DNA of 64,000 bases, from assembly GCF_036577625.1 (NCBI RefSeq), contig NZ_JARBDC010000001.1, positions 124,001 through 188,000 of the forward strand. Reading direction: 5' to 3'. Below the pieces are notes generated by a model that was not told the origin of the DNA, did not search any database, and saw nothing but the letters and a program-made list of their open reading frames with translations. This document shows, in pieces, positions 8,468 through 17,378 of the stretch; the first letter of the stretch is position 1, and each line of letters begins with the position of its first letter. Source of the stretch: Paenibacillus_AB sp036577625. GTDB lineage: Bacteria > Bacillota > Bacilli > Paenibacillales > NBRC-103111. The translations under genes were made by a program, and so were the position numbers.

Positions 8468-9361
8468 TTATTTGGCGACTTTCTCCGCTTCCGGCGGCAG
8501 CAGTATAATTTTGCCGTCTTCGACGGTGACGACCATTTTGTTCGAATTTTTCATGCCGACCGCGTCGAGAAAGTTGGACGGAATTTGCAGCCGCCCCGCT
8601 TTGTCCAATATCGCGTATTCGACATGCGTCTCCTCTTCGGCCGCCATCCCTTGCGCCAGCTCCGCCAGCTCGTCGGCGTACGACTTGCTGCGGATAAATT
8701 CCGACGACGTTTTGCCGTCGCGGATGGCGACGACGCGGTCGACTTTTTTGGCGAGCAGCGGATCGTGCGTGACGATGACGACCGTCAGCCCGAGCGAGCG
8801 GTTCAGCTCGCGGAACAGGTCCAATATTTGGTTCGACATTTTCGTATCGAGCGAGCCCGTCGGTTCGTCGGCCAGCAGCAGGCGCGGATGGTTCGCCAGC
8901 GCGATCGCGATCGCGACGCGCTGCTGCTCGCCCCCTGACAGCTGGTTCAGCTTGTTGCGGGTGCGATGGCCGAGACCGACCGCCTCCAGCAGCTCGAGCG
9001 CGCGCTGCCGTTTTCGGCGGCCCTGCAGCAGGATCGGCAGCTCGACGTTTTCCAGCGCGGTCAAATACGGAATCAAGTTGCGCGCGTTGTTTTGCCAGAC
9101 GAATCCGACCGTCTCCCGCTTGTACTTGACGATGTCCTTCTCCGTAAATTTCAGCAAATCTTTGCCGTCCACGACCAGATTGCCCGCGGACGGACGATCG
9201 AGACCGCCGAGCATATTGAGCAGCGTCGATTTCCCGCTGCCGCTGTTGCCGATGATCGCCATCAGCTCGCCGGGCTCGACGTGCAGATCGAGCCCTTGCA
9301 GCGCCACTACTTCCAAATCGGCCACCTTATAAATTTTCACCAAATTGTCGCAATGGATCAT
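8468..9361 (-). CDS. ABC ATPase (MacB/LolD type) with a C-terminal AbrB/SpoVT-like domain
   Basis: ATG 9361 follows GGAGGAC and lies two bases from the permease stop. Residues 1-225 form a complete ABC ATPase: Walker A GNSGSGKST, Q-loop FVWQN, signature LSGGEQQR, Walker B LLLADEPTG and the H-loop VTHD. After a linker, residues about 245-290 read AILDKAGRLQIPSNF ... VEDGKIILLPP, the swapped-hairpin pattern of AbrB/SpoVT/MazE DNA-binding proteins (compare the LGRVVIP and KIIL core of AbrB). The ATPase is the last gene of a four-gene transporter operon. Whether the extra domain binds DNA, dimerises the ATPase or contacts the permease is unknown. Confidence 0.85.
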   Translation of the reverse strand: MIHCDNLVKIYKVADLEVVALQGLDLHVEPGELMAIIGNSGSGKSTLLNMLGGLDRPSAGNLVVDGKDLLKFTEKDIVKYKRETVGFVWQNNARNLIPYLTALENVELPILLQGRRKRQRALELLEAVGLGHRTRNKLNQLSGGEQQRVAIAIALANHPRLLLADEPTGSLDTKMSNQILDLFRELNRSLGLTVVIVTHDPLLAKKVDRVVAIRDGKTSSEFIRSKSYADELAELAQGMAAEEETHVEYAILDKAGRLQIPSNFLDAVGMKNSNKMVVTVEDGKIILLPPEAEKVAK

Positions 9362-9363
9362 CG

Positions 9364-12258
9364 TTAGTCCTCCCCGAGCTTGACCGCTTGATGAATTTTG
9401 ATGCGCGAGAGAAGATAGCCGAGGATGCACAAGCCGATCAAGATCATTACCGTGACGATGGCGTACAGGCGCAGCGAATCGGCCGGATCGAACGTAACCT
9501 GGAACGGCGGCACTTGCGTCGTCGGATTGAACGACAGCTGGAACAGCGGAACGTACAGCAGGCTTGTGACGTTGCCGATGCCGGCCCCGAGCAAAAAGGC
9601 GGCTCCCGACGTCAGCACCTGTTCCGTAACGAGCATTCCGATCAGCTGCGCGAACGAGATGCCGACCGCGCGCAAAATGCCGTACTGGAGCACCCGGCCG
9701 TTCAGCGAAAGCACCCAATACAACAAAAATCCGAAAAAGCTGATGACGACGCTGATCAAAAACCCGAGCGTCATGACGCCGTTGATCGCCATCTGGAACG
9801 GGTCGTTTTTCGCCTGCGTCAGCTCGTAGCCGGTATCGACGAAGCTTTCGATCGGCAGCTCCTTCGCGTTCAAAGCGTCGTTGAACGTCTGCTTCGCCGT
9901 CGGCTCGTCTTTCAGGTCGATCCAGACCTGGTACGGCTCGAGCGCGATGGCGCTTTGAATGTAGCTCAAATGCCCGACGACCAGCTTCGGCAAATCCGGT
10001 TTTTTGTTGCCGCTCGGCGGCTGCTGCGGGTTCGGATTGAACGTCGGCCAATAATCGACGATGCCGTAGATCGTAAACGGCTTGTAGGAGACGTTGTTCC
10101 AGCCGACGTTGATCGAGTCCCCTTCCTTCAGTCCCATCTCGTCGGCCATCGTCCTCGAGATGAGCACGGCGGACGGCTCGGTCGAAATCAAATTCAAATA
10201 GTCGTAGAAATGATGTTCGAGCAGCCGGTCTTTGAAATAAGCGGTCCGGCCGAATTCGTCGGTATCGATGCCCATCAGCTTGATTTTCGACGACGTTTTC
10301 CCGATTTGCGCCACCGCGTCGTCCTTCACGAACACTTTGGCGGCGTGGGCGACGCCCGGAAGCTCGCTGTACAGCTGGAACGGAGGCTCCGTATATTGAA
10401 TCCGCTTCGGCCCGGCGATCGGCAGCACCGGCGCTGCGGACGGCTCCTCCTCTTCCTCGCCGCCCATCTCTTCCCCGCCGCCCATCATCGGAGGCGGAGC
10501 GTCGTTTTCCCATTTGACGTTGAGGATGATGTCCGTGCCGTTTTTGTACTTCACTTTTTCCAGCGTATTGCTGTTCATCGTCCGCGCCGCGCTTGCGCTG
10601 AACAAGCCGGTGGCGAGCGTAATCATCAGAAACACCATCAGAAAGCTGTACTGGTTGCTGGAGCGCCCGACCTGGATCAGCGTCGAATAGAGCGACGGCG
10701 GCCACAGCTTGCGACCGAGCCAGTACACGAGCCGGATGAACAGCGGATATACCCGCAGCAGAAGCAAGCCGAGACCGAGCGTGAACAGCGCCGGCACGAG
10801 AAACAGCAGCGGATCGACCTTGAAGTTGGCCGAGTCGAGTCCGAGCGACTGCAGGTCGGACATGCGCCGCTTGAAGCTTTGCAGCCCGTAGATCGCCACG
10901 CCGAGCAGCAGCACGTCGATGAAATATTTGTGCCAGAACGACATTTTCGCCATGCGCGCCATTTGCTGCTTATGTCCGACGATCGACGTGCGCGTGGCGA
11001 GGAACGCCGGGATTAACGTCATGACGAGCGAAAAGGCGACCGCGTACAGCGCGTACTTGTAAGCGGTGGCGTTCACTTCGACGATGAGCGCGGACCGCTG
11101 CACGAATTCCAGAAAGCCGTTCGATGCGCCGAGCATGTTCGTCAGCAGCTTGCCCGCGAACGGTCCGATCGCGTAGGCGACCGCCCCGAGCATGAGCCCT
11201 TCGATTACGTAGCTGAGCAGCACCTGCAGCCGGCTGGCGCCGCGGCTCCGGAGCACGGCGATTTCGGTTTTTTGCCGGTCGACGATCAGGTTCGAAACCA
11301 TGAACAGGTAGAAGCCGAGCATGATCATTACCGGCACGTTGAGCGACCACAGCATGACGCGCAGCTGCTCCTGTCTGTCCAAATATTTCGAGATGACGCC
11401 CAATGCGGGTGCTTTGATCGCCTGGCTCGTAAACGTGTTCGAGACGAAATTTTCGATCCGCTGGTGCGTCCGAATGAACGACTCGATCGATGACATGTTC
11501 ATCCGCGAATAATCCATCGCGAAATACCAGAAGCCGGCACGGACGGTGATGTCGGCGCCGCCGGTAATGTATGTCTCGAACGTGTCGTAGTTCATGATGA
11601 ACGATCGGCCGTAGCTTTCCAGCGGCGTATTCCAGAACAGGTCGTGCTCGTCGTTCGGATTGATGACCCCGACCGGTTTGACCGTGATCGGATTTTTCAC
11701 CCGTTCGTCCTCGATGACGAACTCGTTGCCGAGCACCATTTTCAGCTGCGTCAAAGCGCTTTCGACGACGAGCACCTCGAAAACGCCGTTCACCGGCTCC
11801 TTGGCGGGCATCGCGCCGTCGACCAGCTTGACGTGCTGCTCCAAATTCGACAGCGCCACGATGTCCACGTTGCGCTTGACGGTCGCGTCGACCCGTTCTT
11901 TGTCTTTCGGAGTGAAGTTGAACGTATCGGTTCCCCGCTCCTGAACGTATTCGCGGATCGGCAAATCGAACCGGCCGGCGATCGACTGCATGAACTGGTC
12001 GACGCTGCGGGCGCTGTCCCCGTTTTCCTTGGCCGTTTCGCCGGTCAGGAATATGCCGGTGCGGTGCGTAAGCGGGTAAGCGCCGGACGTCACTTGGTAG
12101 TTTTCCAGCTCCTTGACGAGCATGCGCTGCAAAATCGCTTCGGTGTAGATCGGCATGCTGCTCACGAGCGCGACGGAAAGGACGAGCCCGAACAGCAGGC
12201 TGAGCTCCAGCCATTTATTTTTCAGCATTTTGCGAAAAATCATCACTAGAATGGCCAC
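9364..12258 (-). CDS. FtsX-like ABC transporter permease (MacB/YknZ class)
   Basis: The protein is about 964 residues. The GTG at 12258 is chosen, ten bases after AAAGGAGG; an ATG at 12243 is an alternative. An N-terminal helix (about 10-30) is followed by a large extracytoplasmic domain, a first FtsX block of three or four helices (about 305-440), further helices (about 455-550), a second extracytoplasmic domain (about 565-800) and a terminal FtsX block of helices. An acidic Gly/Glu stretch with GGEEMGGEEEEE sits just after the middle helices. The double FtsX layout in one chain matches mechanotransmission-type transporters. Substrate unknown. Confidence 0.85.
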   Translation of the reverse strand: MAILVMIFRKMLKNKWLELSLLFGLVLSVALVSSMPIYTEAILQRMLVKELENYQVTSGAYPLTHRTGIFLTGETAKENGDSARSVDQFMQSIAGRFDLPIREYVQERGTDTFNFTPKDKERVDATVKRNVDIVALSNLEQHVKLVDGAMPAKEPVNGVFEVLVVESALTQLKMVLGNEFVIEDERVKNPITVKPVGVINPNDEHDLFWNTPLESYGRSFIMNYDTFETYITGGADITVRAGFWYFAMDYSRMNMSSIESFIRTHQRIENFVSNTFTSQAIKAPALGVISKYLDRQEQLRVMLWSLNVPVMIMLGFYLFMVSNLIVDRQKTEIAVLRSRGASRLQVLLSYVIEGLMLGAVAYAIGPFAGKLLTNMLGASNGFLEFVQRSALIVEVNATAYKYALYAVAFSLVMTLIPAFLATRTSIVGHKQQMARMAKMSFWHKYFIDVLLLGVAIYGLQSFKRRMSDLQSLGLDSANFKVDPLLFLVPALFTLGLGLLLLRVYPLFIRLVYWLGRKLWPPSLYSTLIQVGRSSNQYSFLMVFLMITLATGLFSASAARTMNSNTLEKVKYKNGTDIILNVKWENDAPPPMMGGGEEMGGEEEEEPSAAPVLPIAGPKRIQYTEPPFQLYSELPGVAHAAKVFVKDDAVAQIGKTSSKIKLMGIDTDEFGRTAYFKDRLLEHHFYDYLNLISTEPSAVLISRTMADEMGLKEGDSINVGWNNVSYKPFTIYGIVDYWPTFNPNPQQPPSGNKKPDLPKLVVGHLSYIQSAIALEPYQVWIDLKDEPTAKQTFNDALNAKELPIESFVDTGYELTQAKNDPFQMAINGVMTLGFLISVVISFFGFLLYWVLSLNGRVLQYGILRAVGISFAQLIGMLVTEQVLTSGAAFLLGAGIGNVTSLLYVPLFQLSFNPTTQVPPFQVTFDPADSLRLYAIVTVMILIGLCILGYLLSRIKIHQAVKLGED

Positions 12259-12345
12259 GAATACGGTTCCTCCTTTCGAGGAGATCGGCAATGAATGGTG
12301 TTCGCTTCCGTCGGTTGCCCGAACGGACGATCGGCGATCGCGGGC

Positions 12346-13368
12346 TTATTGCAGGATCAGCTTCTGCCCTTCCTTCAGGCCTTTCACGATCTCGACGCCG
12401 TCCGCCGTTTCCAGCCCTTTCTCCACGTCGACTTCCTTGATGCTGTCGCCTTCCAGCACTTTGACGTAATTTCGGCCCAAATATTGGGACAGCGCGCGCT
12501 GCGGAATGATCAGCACGTTGTCCTTTTTCCTCGTCACGATATTGATGTCGGCCGTCGACCCGAGCGTCATTTCCGGTATCGGATTGTCCACCGAGATATA
12601 TACCGTCTTCGCGTATTTGTCCGCGAGCTGCTTGTTGTCGGTCGCGGGCGTGTTGGAAGGGGACTGCACCACTTTTCCGGTCAGCTTCTTCCCTTTCGCC
12701 GTAATATCGACCGGTACGCCGACCTGCACCTCGAGCAAATCGCTCGTATTGCCGGAGCTGTAGGTGAGCTGGAACGACTGCGGATCGGAGATGATAACGT
12801 ACGTTTTGTTTTGCTGGATCGTATCGCCCGGCTTGACGTTTTCGACGAACGTGACGATGCCGTCCATTTGCGCCCGCATCGTTTTCCCTTCGAGCGCCTT
12901 CTGGGCGTCGTTCAGCCGAAGCTGCGCGATTTCCAGCTCCATGATGCGGATTTTCATTTTGTTCGGGTCCTGCGTCAGCTTCGCCTGGTCGAGATTGTAT
13001 TTCGCCTGCTCGTAGTCCCGCTGCTTCTCCTTGAGCACGATCGCGGAATCGCCGGCGTCCAAAATGATGAGCGGGTCGCCCTTTTTGACCGCCGTGTTTT
13101 TGACGGCGAGCACTTCCTGAATTTTGCCGGTCGTGCCCGTGAATTCGTGGTTTTTCACGTTCGTCGATTCGACGGTCGCCACGCCCTTGATCGCTTTCGT
13201 CGCCGATCCGACCTTCACCTCGGCGATTTCGTAATTTTCCTTGACCGGTTTGACAAGCGGAGGCTTCAGCGCCTCGTCTTCCTTCGGGAGGAGCGAGCAG
13301 CCCGTACCGGCGACGAGAAGAGCGGCGATTAGCGCGCGAGCGGCAAGCGGTTTACCCTTGATCGACAA
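12346..13368 (-). CDS. MacA/HlyD-family adaptor lipoprotein of the ABC operon
   Basis: The TTG at 13368 is preferred because GGAGG lies nine bases upstream; the ATG at 13377 abuts that site. A signal peptide ends in a lipobox with Cys about residue 24 (LVAGTGC). Then come a barrel-sandwich/lipoyl segment, a coiled-coil hairpin (about 105-165, KEKQRDYEQAKYNLDQAKL), the second lipoyl half (MRAQMDGIVTFVENVKPGD) and beta-barrel domains, as in MacA and YknX. It overlaps the upstream ATPase gene by 17 bases. It probably links the FtsX permease to the extracellular side for export or envelope sensing. Confidence 0.88.
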   Translation of the reverse strand: MSIKGKPLAARALIAALLVAGTGCSLLPKEDEALKPPLVKPVKENYEIAEVKVGSATKAIKGVATVESTNVKNHEFTGTTGKIQEVLAVKNTAVKKGDPLIILDAGDSAIVLKEKQRDYEQAKYNLDQAKLTQDPNKMKIRIMELEIAQLRLNDAQKALEGKTMRAQMDGIVTFVENVKPGDTIQQNKTYVIISDPQSFQLTYSSGNTSDLLEVQVGVPVDITAKGKKLTGKVVQSPSNTPATDNKQLADKYAKTVYISVDNPIPEMTLGSTADINIVTRKKDNVLIIPQRALSQYLGRNYVKVLEGDSIKEVDVEKGLETADGVEIVKGLKEGQKLILQ

Positions 13369-14083
13369 TTTGCCCATCCTCCAATGCGTATACTTGGTCG
13401 ACGATTTCCATGATCGCCGGGTCGTGCGTCGTAATGACGATCGTCATCCCTTCCTGCTGGACCAAGTCTTTGAAAATTTTAATGATTTGCAGCCCCATTT
13501 TGCTGTCCAGCTCGGCCGTCGGTTCGTCGGCGAGCAGCAGCTTCGGCCTGTGGGCGATCGCTCTGGCGATGGCGGTGCGCTGCTGTTCGCCCCCCGACAG
13601 CTCGAACGGGCGGTGATTCATCCGCGCCTTGAGACCGACGCTTTCGAGCGCCCGCTCGGCCAGCTCTTTATGCTTTTTCGTCGGCACGCCGGCGATGCGC
13701 AGGCCGAATTCCACGTTTTCGTAAGCGGACATCAGCGGCATTAGGGCGAACGACTGAAAAATGAAGCCCATTTGGATGCGCCGCAGCTCGTTGCGCTTCT
13801 TTTCCCCCAGTGTCGTAATTTCTTGCCCGCAAAAATAAATCGCGCCTTCGGTCGGCACGTCGAGCGCCCCGAGCAGGTTGATCAGCGTCGTTTTCCCGGA
13901 GCCGGACCGGCCTTTCAGCGCTACCAAGCGGCCGTACGGAATCGATAAATTGGCTCCCTTCAGCGCATGAACGGCAGCCCCGCCTCGTCCGAACACCCGC
14001 TTGATCCCGACCGCCTTCAAGATCGGTTCGCTTTCGCGGGTCGGGTCGTACAAAGCCAGGTCGGATTTGCGAATCGTCTCCAT
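13352..14083 (-). CDS. ABC transporter ATPase (MacB/LolD/YknY type), first gene of the operon
   Basis: The 243-residue ATPase has Walker A GRSGSGKTT, Q-loop FIFQSF, signature LSGGEQQR, Walker B LLLADEPTAELD and THD at the H-loop, with no extra C-terminal domain. The ATG follows GGTGGAAAG. It starts the order ATPase, adaptor, permease, ATPase-AbrB. Two different ATPases alongside one double-FtsX permease suggest a heterodimeric nucleotide-binding pair. No convincing sigma-A promoter was found in the 167-base gap to the divergent YmaF gene. Confidence 0.9.
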   Translation of the reverse strand: METIRKSDLALYDPTRESEPILKAVGIKRVFGRGGAAVHALKGANLSIPYGRLVALKGRSGSGKTTLINLLGALDVPTEGAIYFCGQEITTLGEKKRNELRRIQMGFIFQSFALMPLMSAYENVEFGLRIAGVPTKKHKELAERALESVGLKARMNHRPFELSGGEQQRTAIARAIAHRPKLLLADEPTAELDSKMGLQIIKIFKDLVQQEGMTIVITTHDPAIMEIVDQVYALEDGQIVDQG

Positions 14084-14250
14084 CTTTCCACCCCATTTAA
14101 CACAAGCGTCGATGGTACTACTGTAATCGGTTTCAAGTCATTCGAATAGAGCCTTTTTGTTAGAAAAAGGGGGGGATTTGTTCGATCGCGAGAGCGCCGG
14201 TCGTACGAACGGTGCGCGACGCATACGCTAGCATCGAGGAGGGGAACGCC

Positions 14251-14652
14251 TTGAAGCCATTCGACCAGGCTTGCCAAATTCGCGGACCGTCCCACGCGCA
14301 TTATGCGGCGTACCGGACGTCGTCCGTTGCGGGGCATTCGCATATCGTCGACTTTTTCACCTATCCGGTAAACGGAACCGCCACCGACGGCCATACCCAC
14401 GATTACCAGGGCGTGAGCCGGGTGGCGAATTACGGGACCCAAAGCCATTTTCATCGCATCGTCGGCGAAACCGGTCCGGCCGTCCCACTGCCCGACGGCT
14501 CTCATTACCATCTCGTCGAAGGAAGTTTGAACGACGAGCCGTTTCAATTCGAAGGCGGCAGCTACAAGACGGTATTGACCATTCCGCGCCATCCCCATTC
14601 GTTCTCGGGACCGACCGGCACCGGGATCGGCTACGAGCCTCCGGGCTGGTAA
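14251..14652 (+). CDS. YmaF-like histidine-rich protein
   Basis: The 133-residue protein is full of His clusters spaced along the chain (PSHAHYAAY, GHSHIVDFF, DGHTHDYQG, SHFHRIVGETG, GSHYHLVEG, RHPHSFSG), the YmaF family pattern. The TTG start at 14251 has GGAGGGG six bases upstream. The spacing of HxH motifs suggests metal binding, but no function is established for the family. Soluble, no signal peptide. Divergent from the ABC operon. Confidence 0.8.
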   Translation: MKPFDQACQIRGPSHAHYAAYRTSSVAGHSHIVDFFTYPVNGTATDGHTHDYQGVSRVANYGTQSHFHRIVGETGPAVPLPDGSHYHLVEGSLNDEPFQFEGGSYKTVLTIPRHPHSFSGPTGTGIGYEPPGW

Positions 14653-14656
14653 CGGA

Positions 14657-15196
14657 TTATTCCGACTCGGCCGATCCGCGGCGAATGTATTCGATCACTT
14701 CGTCAATGTAGCTGTCCGGCGGCTTCGTCGAGTCGACGACGAGACAATCGACGCCGGCGGGCTTTTGGCTGCCGTCGACCAGCTTCAAAAACGATTCCAT
14801 CGAAGGAATTTCTTGAATCTGCGTCGGCTTTCGCTCGCGCGTCCGCAGCCGTTCGTTGATGACGTCCGCATCGTTCGCATAGCATTCCACATACTTGTAA
14901 CGGGCTTTATGCTTGCTCGCCAGAGCGGTTCCGTTCCGAACGAGCTCCGTATACAGGCACGGGCTGTCCAAAATGACGCTGTGACCCTGCGACAAATGGA
15001 AATCGATCAGGGACCATTCGATATGGTAGGACAGTTTGCCGGCCGCCTTCGAGTCGATAGGGCCTTCCCAGCCTTCCACGAGCGCCGATTTGACGATATC
15101 GTGATCGATGACGACGGCGCCCGTCCGCTTGGCGATCCGCCTGGCGAGCGTAGATTTTCCCGAACCCGGGTACCCGGCCATTTGCAAAAAAAACAT
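14657..15196 (-). CDS. P-loop NTPase/kinase-like protein (AAA_33 type)
   Basis: The 179-residue protein starts with a hydrophobic strand and Walker A GYPGSGKST (about 8-16), then VVIDHD (a base/acceptor-like Asp pair), a long helix region, VILDSP as a Walker B-like strand, and RLRTRERKPTQ, an arginine-rich lid. This resembles zeta-toxin/polynucleotide kinase-like small-molecule kinases; the substrate is unknown. ATG 15196 with GAGGGG upstream. Its stop is four bases from the convergent ymaF stop. Transcribed after the HD gene. Confidence 0.75.
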   Translation of the reverse strand: MFFLQMAGYPGSGKSTLARRIAKRTGAVVIDHDIVKSALVEGWEGPIDSKAAGKLSYHIEWSLIDFHLSQGHSVILDSPCLYTELVRNGTALASKHKARYKYVECYANDADVINERLRTRERKPTQIQEIPSMESFLKLVDGSQKPAGVDCLVVDSTKPPDSYIDEVIEYIRRGSAESE

Positions 15197-15251
15197 GGTG
15201 CCCCTCCCTCTTTCTCTTTCGCGCGCTTGAACGATCGGGCGAACCATCGGG

Positions 15252-15791
15252 CTAATCTCCGAGTCCCGCCCTCAGCTCTTTTACAAACTGCTCGGCGAAC
15301 TGCTGCATCTCCTTATACACGGTCTTCGCTTCGGGCAAATAGCATTCGCCTTTCCCGAGCACGTAGGCTTCGAAATAATCCAGCGTCTGCTCCAGCGTCT
15401 GCCCTCTCGCCGTTCCGGTACAAAGCGATTTGACGATCAAGTACGTTTTGCCGCCCTCGATCATATGGGCGTCGTGCAGCAGCTTCCCTTCCAGCGTCGA
15501 CGGAACCTCGTCCTTCTGCGACTCCCACGCTACCCGAATCGCTTTGTCGATATAATCGCGGCTTAAGCCTTGCCCTTCCAAATAGCGCCGAATTCCGTCT
15601 TCTTCGATATAAATAAAGCCGTGAAAGTAACATCCGTATACGATCAAATCCCGGTCGGCCATTTCCGGATAATATTGCAGCAGCTTGTTAGCCGATCGGA
15701 GCATTCGCTCGATATGGCTTAAATCGTGCATAATATCTTTGTCCGCATAGTACGGCGCCGCAAAAGCGAGCAAGCTGTCCATATCGATCAT
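15252..15791 (-). CDS. HD-domain phosphohydrolase-like protein
   Basis: The 179-residue protein has HDLSHIERM (HD-type first His), YGCYFHGF (a His where the HD pair normally sits) and LLHDAHMIEG (HD-like motif with the Asp), in the order of a YedJ-like HD hydrolase. The canonical HD pair is altered to FHG, so metal binding may differ from the archetype. Substrate unknown, probably a nucleotide. Start ATG after AAAGGAGG. Encoded immediately upstream of the kinase-like gene with a 55-base gap. Confidence 0.65.
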   Translation of the reverse strand: MIDMDSLLAFAAPYYADKDIMHDLSHIERMLRSANKLLQYYPEMADRDLIVYGCYFHGFIYIEEDGIRRYLEGQGLSRDYIDKAIRVAWESQKDEVPSTLEGKLLHDAHMIEGGKTYLIVKSLCTGTARGQTLEQTLDYFEAYVLGKGECYLPEAKTVYKEMQQFAEQFVKELRAGLGD

Positions 15792-15878
15792 TATCGGTCC
15801 GCCTCCTTTCGATCCGCGTTTCTTTCAGGACAAAAAGCGCCTTGATGTCCATAAGCCGCCGTCGCTCCCGTCATATCT

Positions 15879-16049
15879 CGCCCGGAAATGGCCAAGCTGA
15901 TGGTGGGCCCGGGAGAACGGAGAAATGGGATCGCGACGATGCTTATGCGGCAAGCGGAGCGGACGGCGCGATCGGAAGGGAGAAGCTTGCTGGTGCTCGA
16001 TACGAGAGCCGGCGCCCCTTCCAATTCGCTGTATCGTTCGCTCGGATAT
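15879..16049 (+). pseudogene. Remnant of a GNAT acetyltransferase gene
   Basis: The plus strand encodes RPEMAKLMV, the acetyl-CoA loop GERRNGIATMLM, and SLLVLDTRAG ... LYRSLGY, which together are the C-terminal half of a GNAT enzyme. Upstream there is no N-terminal half (a stop lies in frame about 30 bases before), and after SLGY the sequence departs from the family. Only about 55 codons remain, so this is a decayed gene despite a local ATG. Confidence 0.7.
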
Positions 16050-16205
16050 ATCTTTCTTACGCTAACATTACCAGAAATTAGAATAGGGCGGAAGTCCTCC
16101 TCCGCCCCGATCCATGGCAATCGCATGAGAGCGATCCTGGGTATACGTTTTTTACAGGAATTCCTCCCGTTACTCTGCTCCTGTCCAGGCTGCGATTGGA
16201 AATAA

Positions 16206-16337
16206 GCGGAAAAGCTCCCGATAAATCAGCTGCGCCGAGGCGAAAAAGCGCGGTCCGGGCAAATTACCGGGAGGTTTTCCCTCCAAAATGCCCCTATAGC
16301 GATATTTCATCATCATTACCGGGAGGTTTTCCCGCTC
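16206..16337 (+). repeat. Intergenic palindromic repeat, family 1, copy A
   Basis: This copy shares ordered blocks with 34846-34974: GGAAAA..TCCCG at the left end, an A/T-rich stretch with CGCG, TTACCGGGAGGTTTTCCC, CCTATAG, then GGAGGTTTTCCCG at the right end. It contains two GGGAGGTTTTCCC palindromes. No reading frame. The rest of the 16050-16412 gap shows nothing recognisable. Confidence 0.7.
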
Positions 16338-16412
16338 GTTCTTCCCGTCTGCAGCAGGTTTTCGCCGATACTGCTTCAAAAGTCCAGCGCGATTGCCCTT
16401 CGCCCCGAACGT

Positions 16413-16844
16413 TTACACGATAATGCGATAACGATCCAACGTTTCCTCTTTATAAACGGTACCCGAATGGGTCAAAGCATCGACGATTCGCTGAACCGTA
16501 AAGCTGGATATCGGCTTGGGCAGATGCTCCAAGTCAAAAAAGCCGTACCGGTCGATTTCTTTGTTGTCCACTTCGATCCGGCCTTCATAGCCACGAGCCT
16601 TAAACGTGAAAATATATCGTTTTTTATGCGGCTGGTAGTACAACCCCGCCAGATCCATTCCGGGTGCGCTAATGCTCGCTTCTTCCTGAAGCTCCCGCGA
16701 CGCCGCCTCCCAAGCCGATTCGCCGTCCTCGACCATGCCGCCGGGCAGCGCCCATACTTGTTTCCCGTAGGTTTGATGAACGAGCAAAACTCGATTTTGC
16801 TCATTGATCACGATGACGCCCGACGCATCTTGCCCTCGCTGCAT
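16413..16844 (-). CDS. Nudix hydrolase
   Basis: The 143-residue protein carries a Nudix box: GGMVEDGE, then REL..EE, fitting Gx5Ex7REUxEE. The final GU is replaced by SI (EEASI), so the last Gly is missing while the catalytic glutamates are kept. ATG with AAGGAGGAG upstream. Probable cytosolic nucleoside-diphosphate-X hydrolase of unknown substrate. It follows another Nudix gene by about 50 bases. Confidence 0.86.
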   Translation of the reverse strand: MQRGQDASGVIVINEQNRVLLVHQTYGKQVWALPGGMVEDGESAWEAASRELQEEASISAPGMDLAGLYYQPHKKRYIFTFKARGYEGRIEVDNKEIDRYGFFDLEHLPKPISSFTVQRIVDALTHSGTVYKEETLDRYRIIV

Positions 16845-16892
16845 AGCTCTCCTCCTTTTCGAGTCCCAAACGCGCTCGTTCCCGCTCCCCGT

Positions 16893-17378
16893 TCACTTGG
16901 CCGCATAATAATGGTAAGAGAGGTACTTCGTATTCGTCCGAATCGAATTTCCCGGATAAAGTCCGCCTTCCTTGGCCGACGCCGCAGCCATCACGAGCTC
17001 TCGGCTCAGCTCGACGACGTCTTGGGCGAGTGCGAGATCGTCCAGGCTCCAATACCGGATATCCGTAATCTCGCTATCGTCTTTTTGCAGGACGCCGGAC
17101 CGGTATTCCATTTCATACGCGACGTAAACGGACGTTTGCGTCCCCTCATAAGACCGATGCGTTCCGGATCGCAAGCCGACGATTCGGGTCGGCTCCGCAA
17201 TCAGCCCGGTTTCTTCCCGCAATTCTCTTGAAACGGCTTGCTCCAACGATTCGCCCGGTTCCACGAGTCCGCCCGGGATCATCCACATGCCGCGGTTGGC
17301 GCCATACCCGACTTGGACCAACAGCGCTTCATCGTGCCGAAAATAAACCGCGCCGACGCTCATCGTAACTTGATTCAC
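16893..17378 (-). CDS. Nudix hydrolase
   Basis: The 161-residue protein has a perfect Nudix box: GGLVEPGESLEQAVSRELREETGL (given here only as family pattern G-x5-E-x7-RE-L-x-EE-x-GL). The C-terminal tail is rich in Tyr (YLSYHYY). The GTG start at 17378 has GGGGGAAG upstream. Cytosolic pyrophosphohydrolase, substrate not predictable. Sits directly upstream of a second Nudix gene with which it probably shares a transcript. Confidence 0.88.
   Translation of the reverse strand: MNQVTMSVGAVYFRHDEALLVQVGYGANRGMWMIPGGLVEPGESLEQAVSRELREETGLIAEPTRIVGLRSGTHRSYEGTQTSVYVAYEMEYRSGVLQKDDSEITDIRYWSLDDLALAQDVVELSRELVMAAASAKEGGLYPGNSIRTNTKYLSYHYYAAK

Noticed and set aside
9362..10705. Upstream extension of the AbrB-type ATPase to 745 codons
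   Set aside because: The added 448 residues are a frame shadow of the permease; a good ATG with GGAGGAC starts the ATPase at 9361.
9388..11016. 542-codon plus-strand open frame
   Set aside because: It is Arg/His/Gln-rich, has no motif or ribosome site, and runs opposite a clear FtsX permease gene. It is a GC-driven shadow, like most long plus-strand frames here (for example 50985-53483, 60153-61991).
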